64,000 bases of DNA from Rs1 sp036960485 (lineage in GTDB: Bacteria > Pseudomonadota > Gammaproteobacteria > Pseudomonadales > Balneatricaceae): assembly GCA_036960485.1 (NCBI GenBank), contig JBALXS010000012.1, forward strand, positions 5,288 through 69,287. Reading direction: 5' to 3'. Below the pieces are notes generated by a model that saw nothing but the letters and a program-made list of their open reading frames with translations, was not told where the DNA came from and did not search any database. The first letter of the stretch is position 1. Each line of letters opens with the position of its first letter. The position numbers were made by a program, and so were the translations under genes. This document shows positions 8,988 to 18,738 of this stretch, one piece after another.

Positions 8988-11900
8988 TCATTCTAAAATG
9001 CCTTGCTTGGTCCAAGTAGGATCGGGCTTCCATTGAGTTACCCATACTGCTATCTCTGTTGCAGGCATTGGGCGGGCAATACCATAACCCTGAGCAAGCT
9101 CGCAGCCCATCGCTAATAGTTCAATACCATGTTCAATGCTTTCGACCCCTTCTGCAATCACATGACGCTCAAAAGCCGCAGCTAAACCAATTACCGCTTG
9201 TACAATAGCTTTGTCATCAGGATCATCCAACATATCTCTGACAAAGCTCTGATCTATCTTCAGGATATTAGCGGGTAAGCGCTTGAGATAAGTCAGTGAA
9301 GAATAGCCTGTACCGAAGTCATCTAATGAAAAACTTACGCCAAGCTTGCGACAAGCCTGCATAATAGTTGACACTTTAGCCATATCTTCCAATGCACTGG
9401 TCTCCAGTATTTCTAATTCTAAACAACGCGGACTCATCTGGGGATGCTTAGTCAATGCTGCTGAAAGCTTGGTGACGAAGCTCTCTTCTAACAGTTGATA
9501 AGCACTCACATTCACGCTAACAGGAATACACAGTCCATTAGATTGCCATGTTGCATGCTGGGCTAATGCCGTAGCAATTACCCACTCACCTATGTCAAGA
9601 CTAATGGGGTGGTTCTCAATGATTGGCAGAAAGCTGGCAGGCGCCATTAGTCCGCGCTCGGGATGCTGCCAGCGAATTAGCGCTTCAACACCGGTTACTC
9701 GACCGGTTTTCATATTTACCTTAGGTTGATAGTACAATATGAATTCCTTCAACTCTAAGGCACGTTTAACATGACTGAGACTCTCGCGCTGAGTTTGGAT
9801 GGCCGTATTATGCTTAACATCAAACATATGATATCTATTCTTACCATCCTGCTTAGCGATATACATAGCTTGATCAGCATGGCGCATAAGTTGGTCAGCA
9901 TCCGCTCCGTCTTGGGGGTAGAGTGTGACACCGATACTGACTGTAGTTTTAAGAATTGTATTGTCGATGGTAACGGGATCCATTGAGGCTTGTAATAAGC
10001 GGGCTAATATTTGTTCGCAGCTCGCCATATTGACTATGCCCGCGAGTATCACGACAAACTCATCACCGCCAATACGCGCTATCGTGTCACCTTCTCGTAT
10101 GGTATCTCCCATGCGTTGTGATATTTTAATTAATAGTTCATCACCCACTTCATGACCATATCGATCATTTATGCTTTTAAAACCATCTAGATCCAAATAG
10201 GCAACGGCTAGCGATTGTTGTGTTTTGTCACACTGAACCATCGCTTGATGTAAGCGCTCTGCCAGCAAAATTCGGTTGGGTAAATTAGTAAGTGCATCAT
10301 AATGTGCAATATGTTCAAGCTGCTGCTGGTGTTCTTTTATCGACGTAATATCGGTAAATAATGCCACATAATTTTGCACAGTATTACTACTGTCAGTAAT
10401 AGCACTGATAGTTGCAATTTCAGCATATACTTCGCCGCTTTTACGCCGATTCCATAGCTCTCCAGTCCAGTACTTATTTTCGAGTAATGAAGACCACATA
10501 GAAGTGTAAAAGAGTGGATTTTGCCGCCCTGATTGTAAAAATCGAGGATTTTTTCCTAAAACTTCTGCTCGGCTATAACCCGTGATAGTAGTGAAAGTCT
10601 CGTTCACTTCAATGATGTTACTTTTCGCATCGGTAATGACAATGCCTTCACGGGCATGCGTAAACACACTGGCGGCAAGTTTCAACTGATCTTCCGTCTT
10701 TTTGCGCTCTGTTATATTATGGCCTATACCTAATATCCCTATTAACTCACCATTATCGTTACGCATCGGAACCTTAGTTGTTTCAAGTAATTCTCGATGG
10801 CCATCTGAAGCGAATGTAATCTCCTCTTCATTGATGCAAAGCTGGTTCTTTTCCATCATTTCACAGTCACGCTTTCGAAAGAAATCGGCTAATTCCTTAT
10901 CGATAAAATCGTAATCTGTGTTATTAATTATATCTGTTTTAGAGGCACCAAAAAACTGCTCGAAGCGATGATTGCAACGCAGGTACACCCCCTCTTTATT
11001 TTTGAGCCAGATCAGATCAGGTAATGTGTCAATTAAGGAACTTAGAAGGCTCTGCTCGGAACTTAGCGCCAACTCTATTTGCTTTCTTTCGGTGATATCC
11101 TGAATAGTACCGATTAAACCAATACAGGTGCCATTCTCATCGGAGATTGTTTCCCCTAAACCCAACATCCACCTTGTTTCACCATCTTTTTTTCTAATAA
11201 CTCTATATTCTTTATTAAAGGGTTTGTTTTGTCCGATGACCTCTTCTGTAACGTACTCAATCATATTCTCAACATCTTGCGGGTGAACAAGTGCAGCCCA
11301 GCCTTCGATTGTTTTGTTGTAATCGCTTTCAATACCGAAAATCTGATCGCAAACTTCGGATGTTTCCCAGCGATCAATTACGAAATCACTCCTATAAGAA
11401 CCGATACAAGCAGCTCTTTGAGACTCTTCAAAGAAATACTGGCTATCCTTCAATGCGGTTTCTCGCTGTGTGAGAGTACTCAGCAACTGGTTGAATCCGT
11501 TAATTAACCGGCCCACTTCATCATTTTGAAAAACCGGTAATTGTTGCAATGGCTGTTCTTTTGATATCATCAAATCAAGAGATTGTGCAGCGCAAGCCAT
11601 CGGTGAGAGTTGATATCTTACTACCCACCAGATTAAGCATCCGGCCAGAGCCATCATTAATAATGCTATCAATGTTAAGTCTCGCTCCATCGAGTAAAGT
11701 GTGGCAAAAATATCTCTGGTTGGAGAGGTTATTGCTAAATACCATCCGGTTGATGATATTTTTTTCATCGAAATAAACTGTTCCATTCCTGACGGATCAG
11801 TAGAGAGAAAGCTACCTTCAAATCCTTGCAGAGCTGAGCCAATGCTGACACCTAACATCCATGCAGATAAATCGTGCTTACTATGCTGTTTGTATGTGGA

Positions 11901-12554
11901 TGTTAAAACCATACGCTGCTGGGGAGAAAACAGTAAATATTGAATTTTTTTCGAATCAACAGTGGTTGCAATCCGATCGATAAAAGTGGCTGAGTTGAAG
12001 CTAACAACCCCTGACAGTCCCCCAATCACCTTTCCTAGTGCATCGTGTATCGGAGCTCCCATACCGAACACTACTGTTTTTAATTTTTTTCCGATGACAG
12101 GGTCACCAATAGAAGCATGGCCGTTTTTCAAAGCCGTGGCAACAACATCGATATCCATGTAATTGACACTCACCCGTCTAGTTGAGTACGGAAAATCTGC
12201 AATCGCAGTGCCATCAATATCATGGGCAATGATACCGCCATTAAACATGTTTTGAAGTACCGGTCTTTGTTCTACAAGATTTTGCATAGCGTTAGGTCCT
12301 GTCAACAAAGCTTTTCTCGCCCCATGCGCTGCTTTCTCCAAACCCTGTAACCGTTCATCAAGGGCTTGATTGATAGTAGTGGCAATATTTGATGCTGTTG
12401 ATAAGTGCTGCGCTTTGAGTAACCCCTTCACGTTGACGTGTAAGGTATTATGTAAGTACAAAAGAGCGATGACTAAGCTCAGGGAAAAAACAAAAAAGAC
12501 AGCCAGTGATATCCTAACTCTGAGTGAACGTGGCAAGATGCTGAATACAGCCAT
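8988..12554 (-). CDS. dCache-HAMP-PAS3-GGDEF-EAL c-di-GMP signalling protein
   Basis: A 1188-residue membrane protein. Order: helix near 12-32; large periplasmic dCache-type sensor (about 40-290); helix near 293-315; HAMP (about 316-365); three PAS domains (about 370-495, 500-620, 625-745); GGDEF; EAL. GGDEF is intact at 829-833 with an RxxD inhibitory site (REGD) before it. EAL is intact at 957-959 (VEALIRWQHP), and DDFGTGYSS follows. Start: AGGA seven bases before the ATG. Its last 550 or so residues match those of the protein at 2288-5905 nearly block for block (for example HADQAMY, YYQPKVNMKTG, IRWQHP), so the two genes share an output module with exchanged sensors. dCache domains commonly bind amino acids or other small solutes; the ligand here is unknown. 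Confidence 0.93.
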   Translation of the reverse strand: MAVFSILPRSLRVRISLAVFFVFSLSLVIALLYLHNTLHVNVKGLLKAQHLSTASNIATTINQALDERLQGLEKAAHGARKALLTGPNAMQNLVEQRPVLQNMFNGGIIAHDIDGTAIADFPYSTRRVSVNYMDIDVVATALKNGHASIGDPVIGKKLKTVVFGMGAPIHDALGKVIGGLSGVVSFNSATFIDRIATTVDSKKIQYLLFSPQQRMVLTSTYKQHSKHDLSAWMLGVSIGSALQGFEGSFLSTDPSGMEQFISMKKISSTGWYLAITSPTRDIFATLYSMERDLTLIALLMMALAGCLIWWVVRYQLSPMACAAQSLDLMISKEQPLQQLPVFQNDEVGRLINGFNQLLSTLTQRETALKDSQYFFEESQRAACIGSYRSDFVIDRWETSEVCDQIFGIESDYNKTIEGWAALVHPQDVENMIEYVTEEVIGQNKPFNKEYRVIRKKDGETRWMLGLGETISDENGTCIGLIGTIQDITERKQIELALSSEQSLLSSLIDTLPDLIWLKNKEGVYLRCNHRFEQFFGASKTDIINNTDYDFIDKELADFFRKRDCEMMEKNQLCINEEEITFASDGHRELLETTKVPMRNDNGELIGILGIGHNITERKKTEDQLKLAASVFTHAREGIVITDAKSNIIEVNETFTTITGYSRAEVLGKNPRFLQSGRQNPLFYTSMWSSLLENKYWTGELWNRRKSGEVYAEIATISAITDSSNTVQNYVALFTDITSIKEHQQQLEHIAHYDALTNLPNRILLAERLHQAMVQCDKTQQSLAVAYLDLDGFKSINDRYGHEVGDELLIKISQRMGDTIREGDTIARIGGDEFVVILAGIVNMASCEQILARLLQASMDPVTIDNTILKTTVSIGVTLYPQDGADADQLMRHADQAMYIAKQDGKNRYHMFDVKHNTAIQTQRESLSHVKRALELKEFILYYQPKVNMKTGRVTGVEALIRWQHPERGLMAPASFLPIIENHPISLDIGEWVIATALAQHATWQSNGLCIPVSVNVSAYQLLEESFVTKLSAALTKHPQMSPRCLELEILETSALEDMAKVSTIMQACRKLGVSFSLDDFGTGYSSLTYLKRLPANILKIDQSFVRDMLDDPDDKAIVQAVIGLAAAFERHVIAEGVESIEHGIELLAMGCELAQGYGIARPMPATEIAVWVTQWKPDPTWTKQGILE

Positions 12555-12708
12555 TTTACGATCCTATTTTACAGACATATAAATATTAAATGAATTATGC
12601 TGACATGTTTACCATTTTAAATAAATCGAAAATTGGTTTCTCAACTTATCAGTTACTCTATTTGCCAACTCTGTAGATATTTTTCTGGTTAATAAGATAA
12701 AGGGGAGG

Positions 12709-12750
12709 CCTCTAGCAGGAACCAACCATTATATTGATTACTTCTAGAGG
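12709..12750 (-). terminator. Weak hairpin downstream of chemoreceptor gene
   Basis: CCTCTAG (12709-12715) and CTAGAGG (12744-12750) are perfect complements with a long loop. They follow the stop of the chemoreceptor gene on the minus strand. No strong T-run follows, so this is only a possible terminator. Confidence 0.25.
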
Positions 12751-12799
12751 TTTAAATGCTCAGTTTATAGAGCCAATTTTATAAGTCACAGTGAATGAA

Positions 12800-14821
12800 C
12801 TAATTCACCATTTTAAGCAATTGTGAAGCTTTTTTCGAAGAATCATCTGAAACCGCTTTCGTCATCTGCACCACATGGTTAATGCCTTTGGTAACACTCA
12901 TCGATAAAACAGAAGCTTGGTTGGTATTACCTGCTATCTCTTCTGTTACTAAGGATTGTTCTGAAGACGTCGCGGCGATAGCTTTTACTTTATCTGATAC
13001 ATCAGTAGCACTATCGATTATTTGCACCAGCATTTGCTCTACTTGGCTGGAAATATCTTTTCCCTGGTGAACTTTATCACGTCCCGTTTCCATACTTTTC
13101 TCTGCAACCTGGGTATCGATTCGCATCCGTTCAATTGCTTGATCTACATCTGCAGTTGCACTCGTGGTTCGACTTGCAAGTTGGCGAACTTCGTCAGCAA
13201 CCACGGCAAAACCTCTTCCTTGCTCTCCCGCGCGGGCTGCTTCAATGGCAGCATTGAGCGCTAGTAAATTAGTCTGCTCAGCAATCCCTCGAATCACCCC
13301 CAAAATTGATTCAACCTGCTTACTTTGCTCACTCAGTGATGCAATCGATGTGGCACTCGCATCAAATGCATCACTTATTTCATCCATCTGAGCTAAAGAG
13401 CGTTTGACTAATCCACCTCCTTGTTGAGCAGTATCTAATGAGTGCGTTGCTGATTGAGCTGCTTGCCCGCTACTATTTGATACATCCCTTGCAGAAGCAG
13501 AAAGTTCTTCAATAGCCGCGGCAATCAAACTAATCTGGCTGTTTTGTTGATCGATGCTCTTTGACATATCAGTATTAGCTAGATAGATGTTATTAGCCTC
13601 TTTTGATACTCCTTGCATAGATCCAGCAGTGGTCGTTAAAGTGCTAATCAAGGATGCATTCATTTTGTTAACCGCATCTGTTAATACTGCTATTTCATCC
13701 TTCCCTTTAACGATCAATTCTGGCGTTGCTAAGTTATTTTGAGCCACTTCAAGGGTTTTTCGTAGCACTGGCTCTAAACGGTTCAGTAGATCACGACTAA
13801 ACAATAATGCTACCAATATAGATATTATGAAGGAGACAATTGCTCCTGATAATAAAACGCTCTTTAGTTTGCTAGAATCATGTTGTAATGCAAGGGCATC
13901 CACTGCTAACAAATTACTTTGTGAACTTTGAATTTGACGTAAATAGTTGATAGCAAGAGCAGCATTAGGCGCGGCTTTTGTACCTAAGAGATAGTTCGCC
14001 TGATTCCAGTCAGGTGCGGTTCTTAATACAAACATTTTTTGTGGAAGCTGTGAAAACTCTTTACGAGAAAGCAGATATTGATCCCAATGTTGTTGCTGTT
14101 CATTCGTTAACAATTTAGCGTATTTACTGTTTAGTAACTGCAAGGCTTTAGTATTATTAGCCCACTTAGCTGCAAAAATTTGTTTAAACTCAATATCACC
14201 GGAAAGTAAAAATGCCCTAATATTTGCGATGCCTATCGCAAAGGACCCTCTAGAATTGGCTAATTGAATTAACATCGCTTTGCGTTCTGCATTAGCCGGC
14301 TGTTGCTCTTCTATATCTATAATCGCGGTCAACGCTTGTAAAATTACACCGGCACGAGGGGCTGCTTCATTTAATAGCATTTCATAAGATGAAATATTGG
14401 CACTTTGCTGAGCAATGTTCTCGACCGACAATTGTGTCTGCCTAAATTCACTCAATACTGCTTTTAATTTAGCCAGAGTTTCTATATTTTTTGGATCTGT
14501 CCAATTATCTGACATATCCTCAAATACTTGGATACTTTGATCAATCAATGCCCAAGCTTTTTCGCGCTGCGCCTTGAGCGTTTTGGCTTTTTGCGGATCG
14601 CTACCTAAAATCATATAGCCACGTAATGCTGCTAATGACAGATTAATGCCATTATTTATATCTTTTCCGGCATTGACAGTTTTAAAACGTAAGCTAGTCA
14701 CTCTTTCTTGAATAGTAGATACTTGACTGACGTAAGAGTAGTTTAAAGTAGTGGTAATTAACAACACTGCAAAAATAATACCGAAGGCTATAACAAGCTT
14801 AGTGCGAAGTGATTTAATCAT
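12800..14821 (-). CDS. Membrane methyl-accepting chemotaxis protein with helical periplasmic sensor
   Basis: A 673-residue chemoreceptor. The N-terminal helix (about residues 5-27) is followed by a roughly 290-residue all-helical periplasmic sensor of the helical-bundle type. A second helix (about 310-335) leads into HAMP and a full signalling domain with QTNLLALNAAIEAARAGE and GRGFAVVADEVRQLASRT. No C-terminal CheR-tether pentapeptide is seen. The start at 14821 is chosen over an ATG 48 bases upstream because AGGGA lies six bases before it and the N-terminus then begins MIKSLRTKLVIAFG, a normal signal-anchor. The next gene upstream on the same strand is the DMSP-lyase-like gene, 311 bases away, so a DMSP-related stimulus is conceivable but unproven. 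Confidence 0.92.
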   Translation of the reverse strand: MIKSLRTKLVIAFGIIFAVLLITTTLNYSYVSQVSTIQERVTSLRFKTVNAGKDINNGINLSLAALRGYMILGSDPQKAKTLKAQREKAWALIDQSIQVFEDMSDNWTDPKNIETLAKLKAVLSEFRQTQLSVENIAQQSANISSYEMLLNEAAPRAGVILQALTAIIDIEEQQPANAERKAMLIQLANSRGSFAIGIANIRAFLLSGDIEFKQIFAAKWANNTKALQLLNSKYAKLLTNEQQQHWDQYLLSRKEFSQLPQKMFVLRTAPDWNQANYLLGTKAAPNAALAINYLRQIQSSQSNLLAVDALALQHDSSKLKSVLLSGAIVSFIISILVALLFSRDLLNRLEPVLRKTLEVAQNNLATPELIVKGKDEIAVLTDAVNKMNASLISTLTTTAGSMQGVSKEANNIYLANTDMSKSIDQQNSQISLIAAAIEELSASARDVSNSSGQAAQSATHSLDTAQQGGGLVKRSLAQMDEISDAFDASATSIASLSEQSKQVESILGVIRGIAEQTNLLALNAAIEAARAGEQGRGFAVVADEVRQLASRTTSATADVDQAIERMRIDTQVAEKSMETGRDKVHQGKDISSQVEQMLVQIIDSATDVSDKVKAIAATSSEQSLVTEEIAGNTNQASVLSMSVTKGINHVVQMTKAVSDDSSKKASQLLKMVN

Positions 14822-15132
14822 AAATAGTCCCTTTTTGAAATTAATCGCTTTGAGAAGTCTATATACCACAAACTAACGACAATAGAGAATATTCATTTTA
14901 GAAATAAAATTTATAACATTCAGTCGCTAAAACGTAACTGAATGACGATAGTTAGATTTCCCCAAACTCAACAAACACCTTAAATATTATTATTTTCTTT
15001 ATAAATCAACGAGTAAAAATAAAATCACAGTACATATACAGTATGTTTAAAAAATAAAAAAACGTTGCTCATTACTACCACTTATAAATCAATATCACAT
15101 AGTATAAAGCTCCTATTTATATCATTATTGAA
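14822..15132. other. Intergenic region between DMSP-lyase-like and chemoreceptor genes
   Basis: AT-rich, without a gene. One perfect 8-bp inverted repeat is present: CATTCAGT at 14917-14924 and ACTGAATG at 14937-14944, with a 12-base loop. It could be a weak terminator for the upstream minus-strand gene or part of the chemoreceptor promoter region. No clear promoter was identified. Confidence 0.4.
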
Positions 15133-15789
15133 TTATAAATTTAAGCACCATAGCGCTAATAAGGGTTTATCTGAAGCGGTCATCGCATGTGTTATATTAG
15201 GCGAGTTATAAACATAGCCATTAACACCTGGAGCAGACCAACTAGCGCCTTCTTGCCACCACATCCCTTCACTTAGAATAATATACACTTCCTCTGGTGG
15301 ATGGTTATGATTGGGATAGCAAAGTTGTGGTTGCATCACCGTCACTCCCACTATCACACCTGGGGCGTAGAATAGCCCGGCAGGACCAATGATTTGCGCA
15401 TTAGCATGCCCTGTATTAAACGCAAGGTTGTTTTCATCCTTCCTTTGATACCAGTGCAATTCGTCAGCAATCTGTAATACATAGTCTGCGAGCAGTTGAC
15501 CTGTAGGTGATAAATACGTCTCTAAACTGCTTTCTTTAACTAACTGTGTTGCCAATTCAGTGGCTTTTATTCTAGTAGCTCTTCTAATATCTCTTGTATT
15601 ACTGCTACTTTCATCTGCTATGTCATGCACAATCGATTTGTGCGACGCAGAGCTAACACTCATCACTGGGTCAGCCACCAGCTTTGCACTCATTTGCAAA
15701 GCCGCATTCGCTCCTTGCTCAGGCAATTCATGACACTGCTGCAAATGTAAGCGTAAAGTTGCTTGAAACTGACTAAATTCGATTTTCAT
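15133..15789 (-). CDS. dddQ: Cupin DMSP lyase, DddQ-like
   Basis: Probably a cytoplasmic metalloenzyme that cleaves dimethylsulfoniopropionate to dimethyl sulfide and acrylate. The 218-residue protein has a helical N-terminal half and a C-terminal single cupin. The metal site reads YPNHNHPPEEVY (His163, Glu167, Tyr169), and the last ligand is in NITHAM (His201). The H-x3-E-x-Y spacing, and the 38 residues between the first and last His, equal those I recall for DddQ (His125, Glu129, Tyr131, His163). The segment after it, a conserved PGV-G-YN-P-HA pattern ending LLALWCL, is also family-like. AGGA precedes the ATG by about 10 bases. Other cupin lyases (DddL, DddW, DddK) share the fold, so the subgroup is less sure than the family. 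No acrylate-handling gene is adjacent; a BCCT transporter lies 12 kb away. Confidence 0.75.
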   Translation of the reverse strand: MKIEFSQFQATLRLHLQQCHELPEQGANAALQMSAKLVADPVMSVSSASHKSIVHDIADESSSNTRDIRRATRIKATELATQLVKESSLETYLSPTGQLLADYVLQIADELHWYQRKDENNLAFNTGHANAQIIGPAGLFYAPGVIVGVTVMQPQLCYPNHNHPPEEVYIILSEGMWWQEGASWSAPGVNGYVYNSPNITHAMTASDKPLLALWCLNL

Positions 15790-15829
15790 AAATATTATTC
15801 CTACTCAGCAGGTCTCCCTTGGAGATATA

Positions 15830-16174
15830 GTGATAAAAATAACCTCTGAACACGATTACCTACTTAAGAGTAAGCAAACCAAAACCGCGCCAAGCACTTT
15901 AGAACTCGTTGTCCAGCCATTACATATACTAATTTCGCACATGATCTGCAATGTATTTCAGCATACAAAAAATGGGAGGATAATAATTATCCAAACGGCG
16001 GATAAAAGCTATATTGCCAACACCCTTGCCGCTAATTACAGTACAGCAGTTAGTGGCTTTGAACTCGGCTCTAAACTAGCGCAAAAACTGGTTAAACGAT
16101 TTGGTTGGAAAATGAGTTCAAAAACACAGAGTAACCAAAATCAAGTAACTATTGAGTTTTCTAATTCACCATAA
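15830..16174 (+). CDS. Orphan C-terminal histidine-kinase ATPase fragment
   Basis: A 114-residue product that matches only the last part of a sensor histidine kinase. It has an N-box-like SHMICNVFQHTKNG, a strand where the usual DxGxG box is reduced to IANTLAANY, and a glycine-box-like SGFELGSKLAQKLVKRFGW before a final strand. No sensor, no DHp helix with a phosphorylatable His and no full ATP lid are present, and no response regulator is nearby. The start is GTG with GGAG about seven bases before it. That GTG lies only 41 bases from the divergent DMSP-lyase-like start, so the two promoters would overlap. It may be a relic of a larger kinase, or a small protein acting on a partner kinase. 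The frame is intact and the Shine-Dalgarno good, so I keep it as a CDS with doubt. Confidence 0.5.
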   Translation: MIKITSEHDYLLKSKQTKTAPSTLELVVQPLHILISHMICNVFQHTKNGRIIIIQTADKSYIANTLAANYSTAVSGFELGSKLAQKLVKRFGWKMSSKTQSNQNQVTIEFSNSP

Positions 16175-16313
16175 TCACTATTGATATAAAGCGAAAAATA
16201 CCAATAGATAACAGCATAGTAAAGTTTCTTAGCTAAAACATTCTAAAAAAAGCATTATTACTGATTCGTTTTTTTCTATTATTAGCAGTATTAATCAGCT
16301 TAACTGCATACTC

Positions 16314-16337
16314 ATAGTAGTTGCTTAACACTACTAT
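16314..16337. terminator. Hairpin between convergent genes
   Basis: ATAGTAGT (16314-16321) pairs with ACTACTAT (16330-16337) across an 8-base loop, between the kinase fragment (+) and the hydrolase gene (-). No clear T-run follows on either strand, so it is a weak candidate. Confidence 0.3.
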
Positions 16338-16351
16338 CACTCTAGAAAAAC

Positions 16352-18358
16352 TCAAACAGCCTCACGTTTTATCTTACGTTGCCATTCGCGTTGATGAATA
16401 ACCTCTTCACCTTCACTAGCTCGTTGCGAAGCCTCTATATAAAAGTAGTCTGCATCACAATGTAGCTTAAGTTTACTTGCAACACTAATCTGCCAACTGC
16501 CCCGCCCTGCTTGATAATACCAACTGATATCTGCAATGGCACTTTGAGGATCGTACGGTTTTATCCGATATTGTTCACGGCAAGTTTGGTGAACTTTTAG
16601 TCCGTGATTCAAAAAGTGGACATGACCGAAATCATCTTCAATTGTCGTGCACACTTCACCGTTTGCTACATTTTCCGTTACTGTACGGCTATTACTCGAT
16701 GGGCTTAAATACTCTAATGGCTCAGGCGCTGCGCCTTCTGGCAGTTCAAACGGCGAAGGTATTTTATCACCGGTAAACTGTGGTAATTCAATAAAATTGT
16801 CGATGCCATGCAATGTCAAACTAGCAAATTTCTGGGTTGGCCAAATAAGCGGAAAGTAAGCGCTTGAAATAGCAACTCGCAGCTGATGCCCTGCTGGAAT
16901 TTTATAGCCGGTATCATCTAATAACAATGTGACGTCATAAACGTGATTAGCAATCAGTTTTTCACTGTGCTCTAGGCTATTGCGCATTTGCAAATTAAGG
17001 CAGCCATAAGTAATACGCGTGACTTCACCCGTTGGAGAGACATCATTTAATCGCACACAAATTTGGCCGCAATCTTGATCGCTGCTTAGTTTTAAATGGA
17101 TGCGTGGCGCACCTAATAATGCTAATTCTTCATTTAACACACTAGTTGTAAAACACAGCGAATGGGCATCATCACGGCGTTGATCAGTCGGCGATTCTGG
17201 CCCTAGCCAAATAGCACAATACTCCCCCCCTGCACTACCGGTGGATAATGGTGAATTGATTTTCTGTATGCCGGGTGTTCCAGCTTTATCTGCGCTTAGG
17301 CTTGCATTGTTTAAATACAACGTTTTACTGCTAACTTTTGACTCAGTCCAACTCTCCATTTGCACCCAATCGCCACTGCGCTTTGCATAGCTTGACTGTG
17401 GCGCCACTGCATCTTGTAAGTAAGCGGTGTACTTAGGCTCATCCATTATCCCATTATCAATACCTTTGAGCCAATAATCCCACCAGCGTAATGCCTCTTG
17501 AAGAAAGCCAATCGCTGGCTCTGGTACAGCAAAGTGGGGGTATTTATGCGCCCATGGCCCTATTAATGCCTTACGCGGGCATTGTAAATTTTCCATCATT
17601 CTGGGCACTGTATTCTTATAAGCATCCCCCCAGCCACCAACCGCTAGCACAGCCGCTTTGATAGCGGTGTAATCTTCGCAAATTGAGCCGTGCTGCCAGT
17701 AGCTATTTCGTTCTTGATGGGTAAGCCATGTCTCTAACAGCAGTGGCATGTTGTTCAATCGATCCAACCAGCGCTCGCGCCAATCTTCAACTAATAGAGG
17801 ATCAGGTACTGCTGCTGAAAAGTTCAGCATTGTTGCCGCCCAGCCGACATTTTCCAAGAGCATGTTGCCGCCTTTGTAATGAATGTCATCACTATAGCGA
17901 TCGTCGGTCGAGCACAGCGTTATAATTGCCTTTAAGGCTGCTGGTTGCAGAGCGGCAATTTGTAAACTGTTAAAACCACCCCAAGAAATACCCATCATGC
18001 CAACCTTACCGCTACACCATGGCTGCGCACAGAGCCATTGGATAACTTCCAAACCATCGGCTAGCTCTTGTGCTAAATACTCATCGTGCATTAACCCCTC
18101 TGATTCCCCATTGCCACGCATGTCAACTCTAAGGCAAGCATAACCATGGCCTGCAAACCAAGGGTGCGTTAGCGCATCACGCACTGCTGTACCGTCGCGT
18201 TTTCGATAAGGTAGATACTCTAAGATTGCCGGCACTAAAATTCCATCATCACATTCAGGTAGCCACAGACGAGCAGCCAAACGAGTGCCATCTTGCATGG
18301 GTATATATAGGTGCTCAATCTCATTGGCAGTATAGGGAAATTCAATCCGGGTTTTCAT
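16352..18358 (-). CDS. CocE/NonD family serine hydrolase (X-Pro dipeptidyl-peptidase-like)
   Basis: A 668-residue alpha/beta hydrolase with the two-part architecture of CocE/NonD and PepX-type enzymes. The N-terminal catalytic domain contains RVDMRGNGESEG and the nucleophile elbow GISWGG (Ser125). It ends with the GPWAHKYPH segment that carries the expected catalytic His. The C-terminal region (about residue 340 onward) is the jelly-roll PepX_C domain, with a typical RLNDVSPTGEVTRITYG strand pair. No signal peptide is seen, so it is probably cytoplasmic. The family cleaves esters, amides or Xaa-Pro peptides; the substrate cannot be chosen from sequence. GGAG precedes the ATG. The gene stands alone, with no obvious partner. 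Confidence 0.87.
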   Translation of the reverse strand: MKTRIEFPYTANEIEHLYIPMQDGTRLAARLWLPECDDGILVPAILEYLPYRKRDGTAVRDALTHPWFAGHGYACLRVDMRGNGESEGLMHDEYLAQELADGLEVIQWLCAQPWCSGKVGMMGISWGGFNSLQIAALQPAALKAIITLCSTDDRYSDDIHYKGGNMLLENVGWAATMLNFSAAVPDPLLVEDWRERWLDRLNNMPLLLETWLTHQERNSYWQHGSICEDYTAIKAAVLAVGGWGDAYKNTVPRMMENLQCPRKALIGPWAHKYPHFAVPEPAIGFLQEALRWWDYWLKGIDNGIMDEPKYTAYLQDAVAPQSSYAKRSGDWVQMESWTESKVSSKTLYLNNASLSADKAGTPGIQKINSPLSTGSAGGEYCAIWLGPESPTDQRRDDAHSLCFTTSVLNEELALLGAPRIHLKLSSDQDCGQICVRLNDVSPTGEVTRITYGCLNLQMRNSLEHSEKLIANHVYDVTLLLDDTGYKIPAGHQLRVAISSAYFPLIWPTQKFASLTLHGIDNFIELPQFTGDKIPSPFELPEGAAPEPLEYLSPSSNSRTVTENVANGEVCTTIEDDFGHVHFLNHGLKVHQTCREQYRIKPYDPQSAIADISWYYQAGRGSWQISVASKLKLHCDADYFYIEASQRASEGEEVIHQREWQRKIKREAV

Positions 18359-18738
18359 AACACAACTTCTCCGATTATCGTCTGCATTTATGGCGCTGCT
18401 AGAGCACTAGGACTTTGAGTCGCTATTAGCATTTAATATCTGAATCTAAAAGTAAAGGTAGGGTAGCCACTTATTAAATACAATATAAATTTTTGGTATT
18501 CAATACTTTACACAACATTGCTGTTTAATAATATATTCTAAATAAATAGCTGTATAGATAATAAAAAATGAGCTGTAGCTAGTTTCAATCGGCAAATAAA
18601 ATTAACAACTGCTGGTTCTAGCGCTTAAACTCTTTAGACTAGGCAATCCAATATAACGGTAGCCATGGTAGGTTAATCAAGATGATTTGATCTGCTACCA
18701 CGCAAGAAATTATTACTTTGATGCGCAGTAGTTTAGCA
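18359..18738. other. Intergenic region without recognisable feature
   Basis: 380 AT-rich bases between two minus-strand genes. They would contain the promoter of the hydrolase gene and the 3' end of the PAS-GGDEF-EAL transcript. I see no gene remnant, no strong hairpin and no RNA gene. Confidence 0.5.

Noticed and set aside
9771..12582. Several open frames antisense to the GGDEF/EAL genes
   Set aside because: They mirror codon use of the real genes, have no ribosome sites and no family match.
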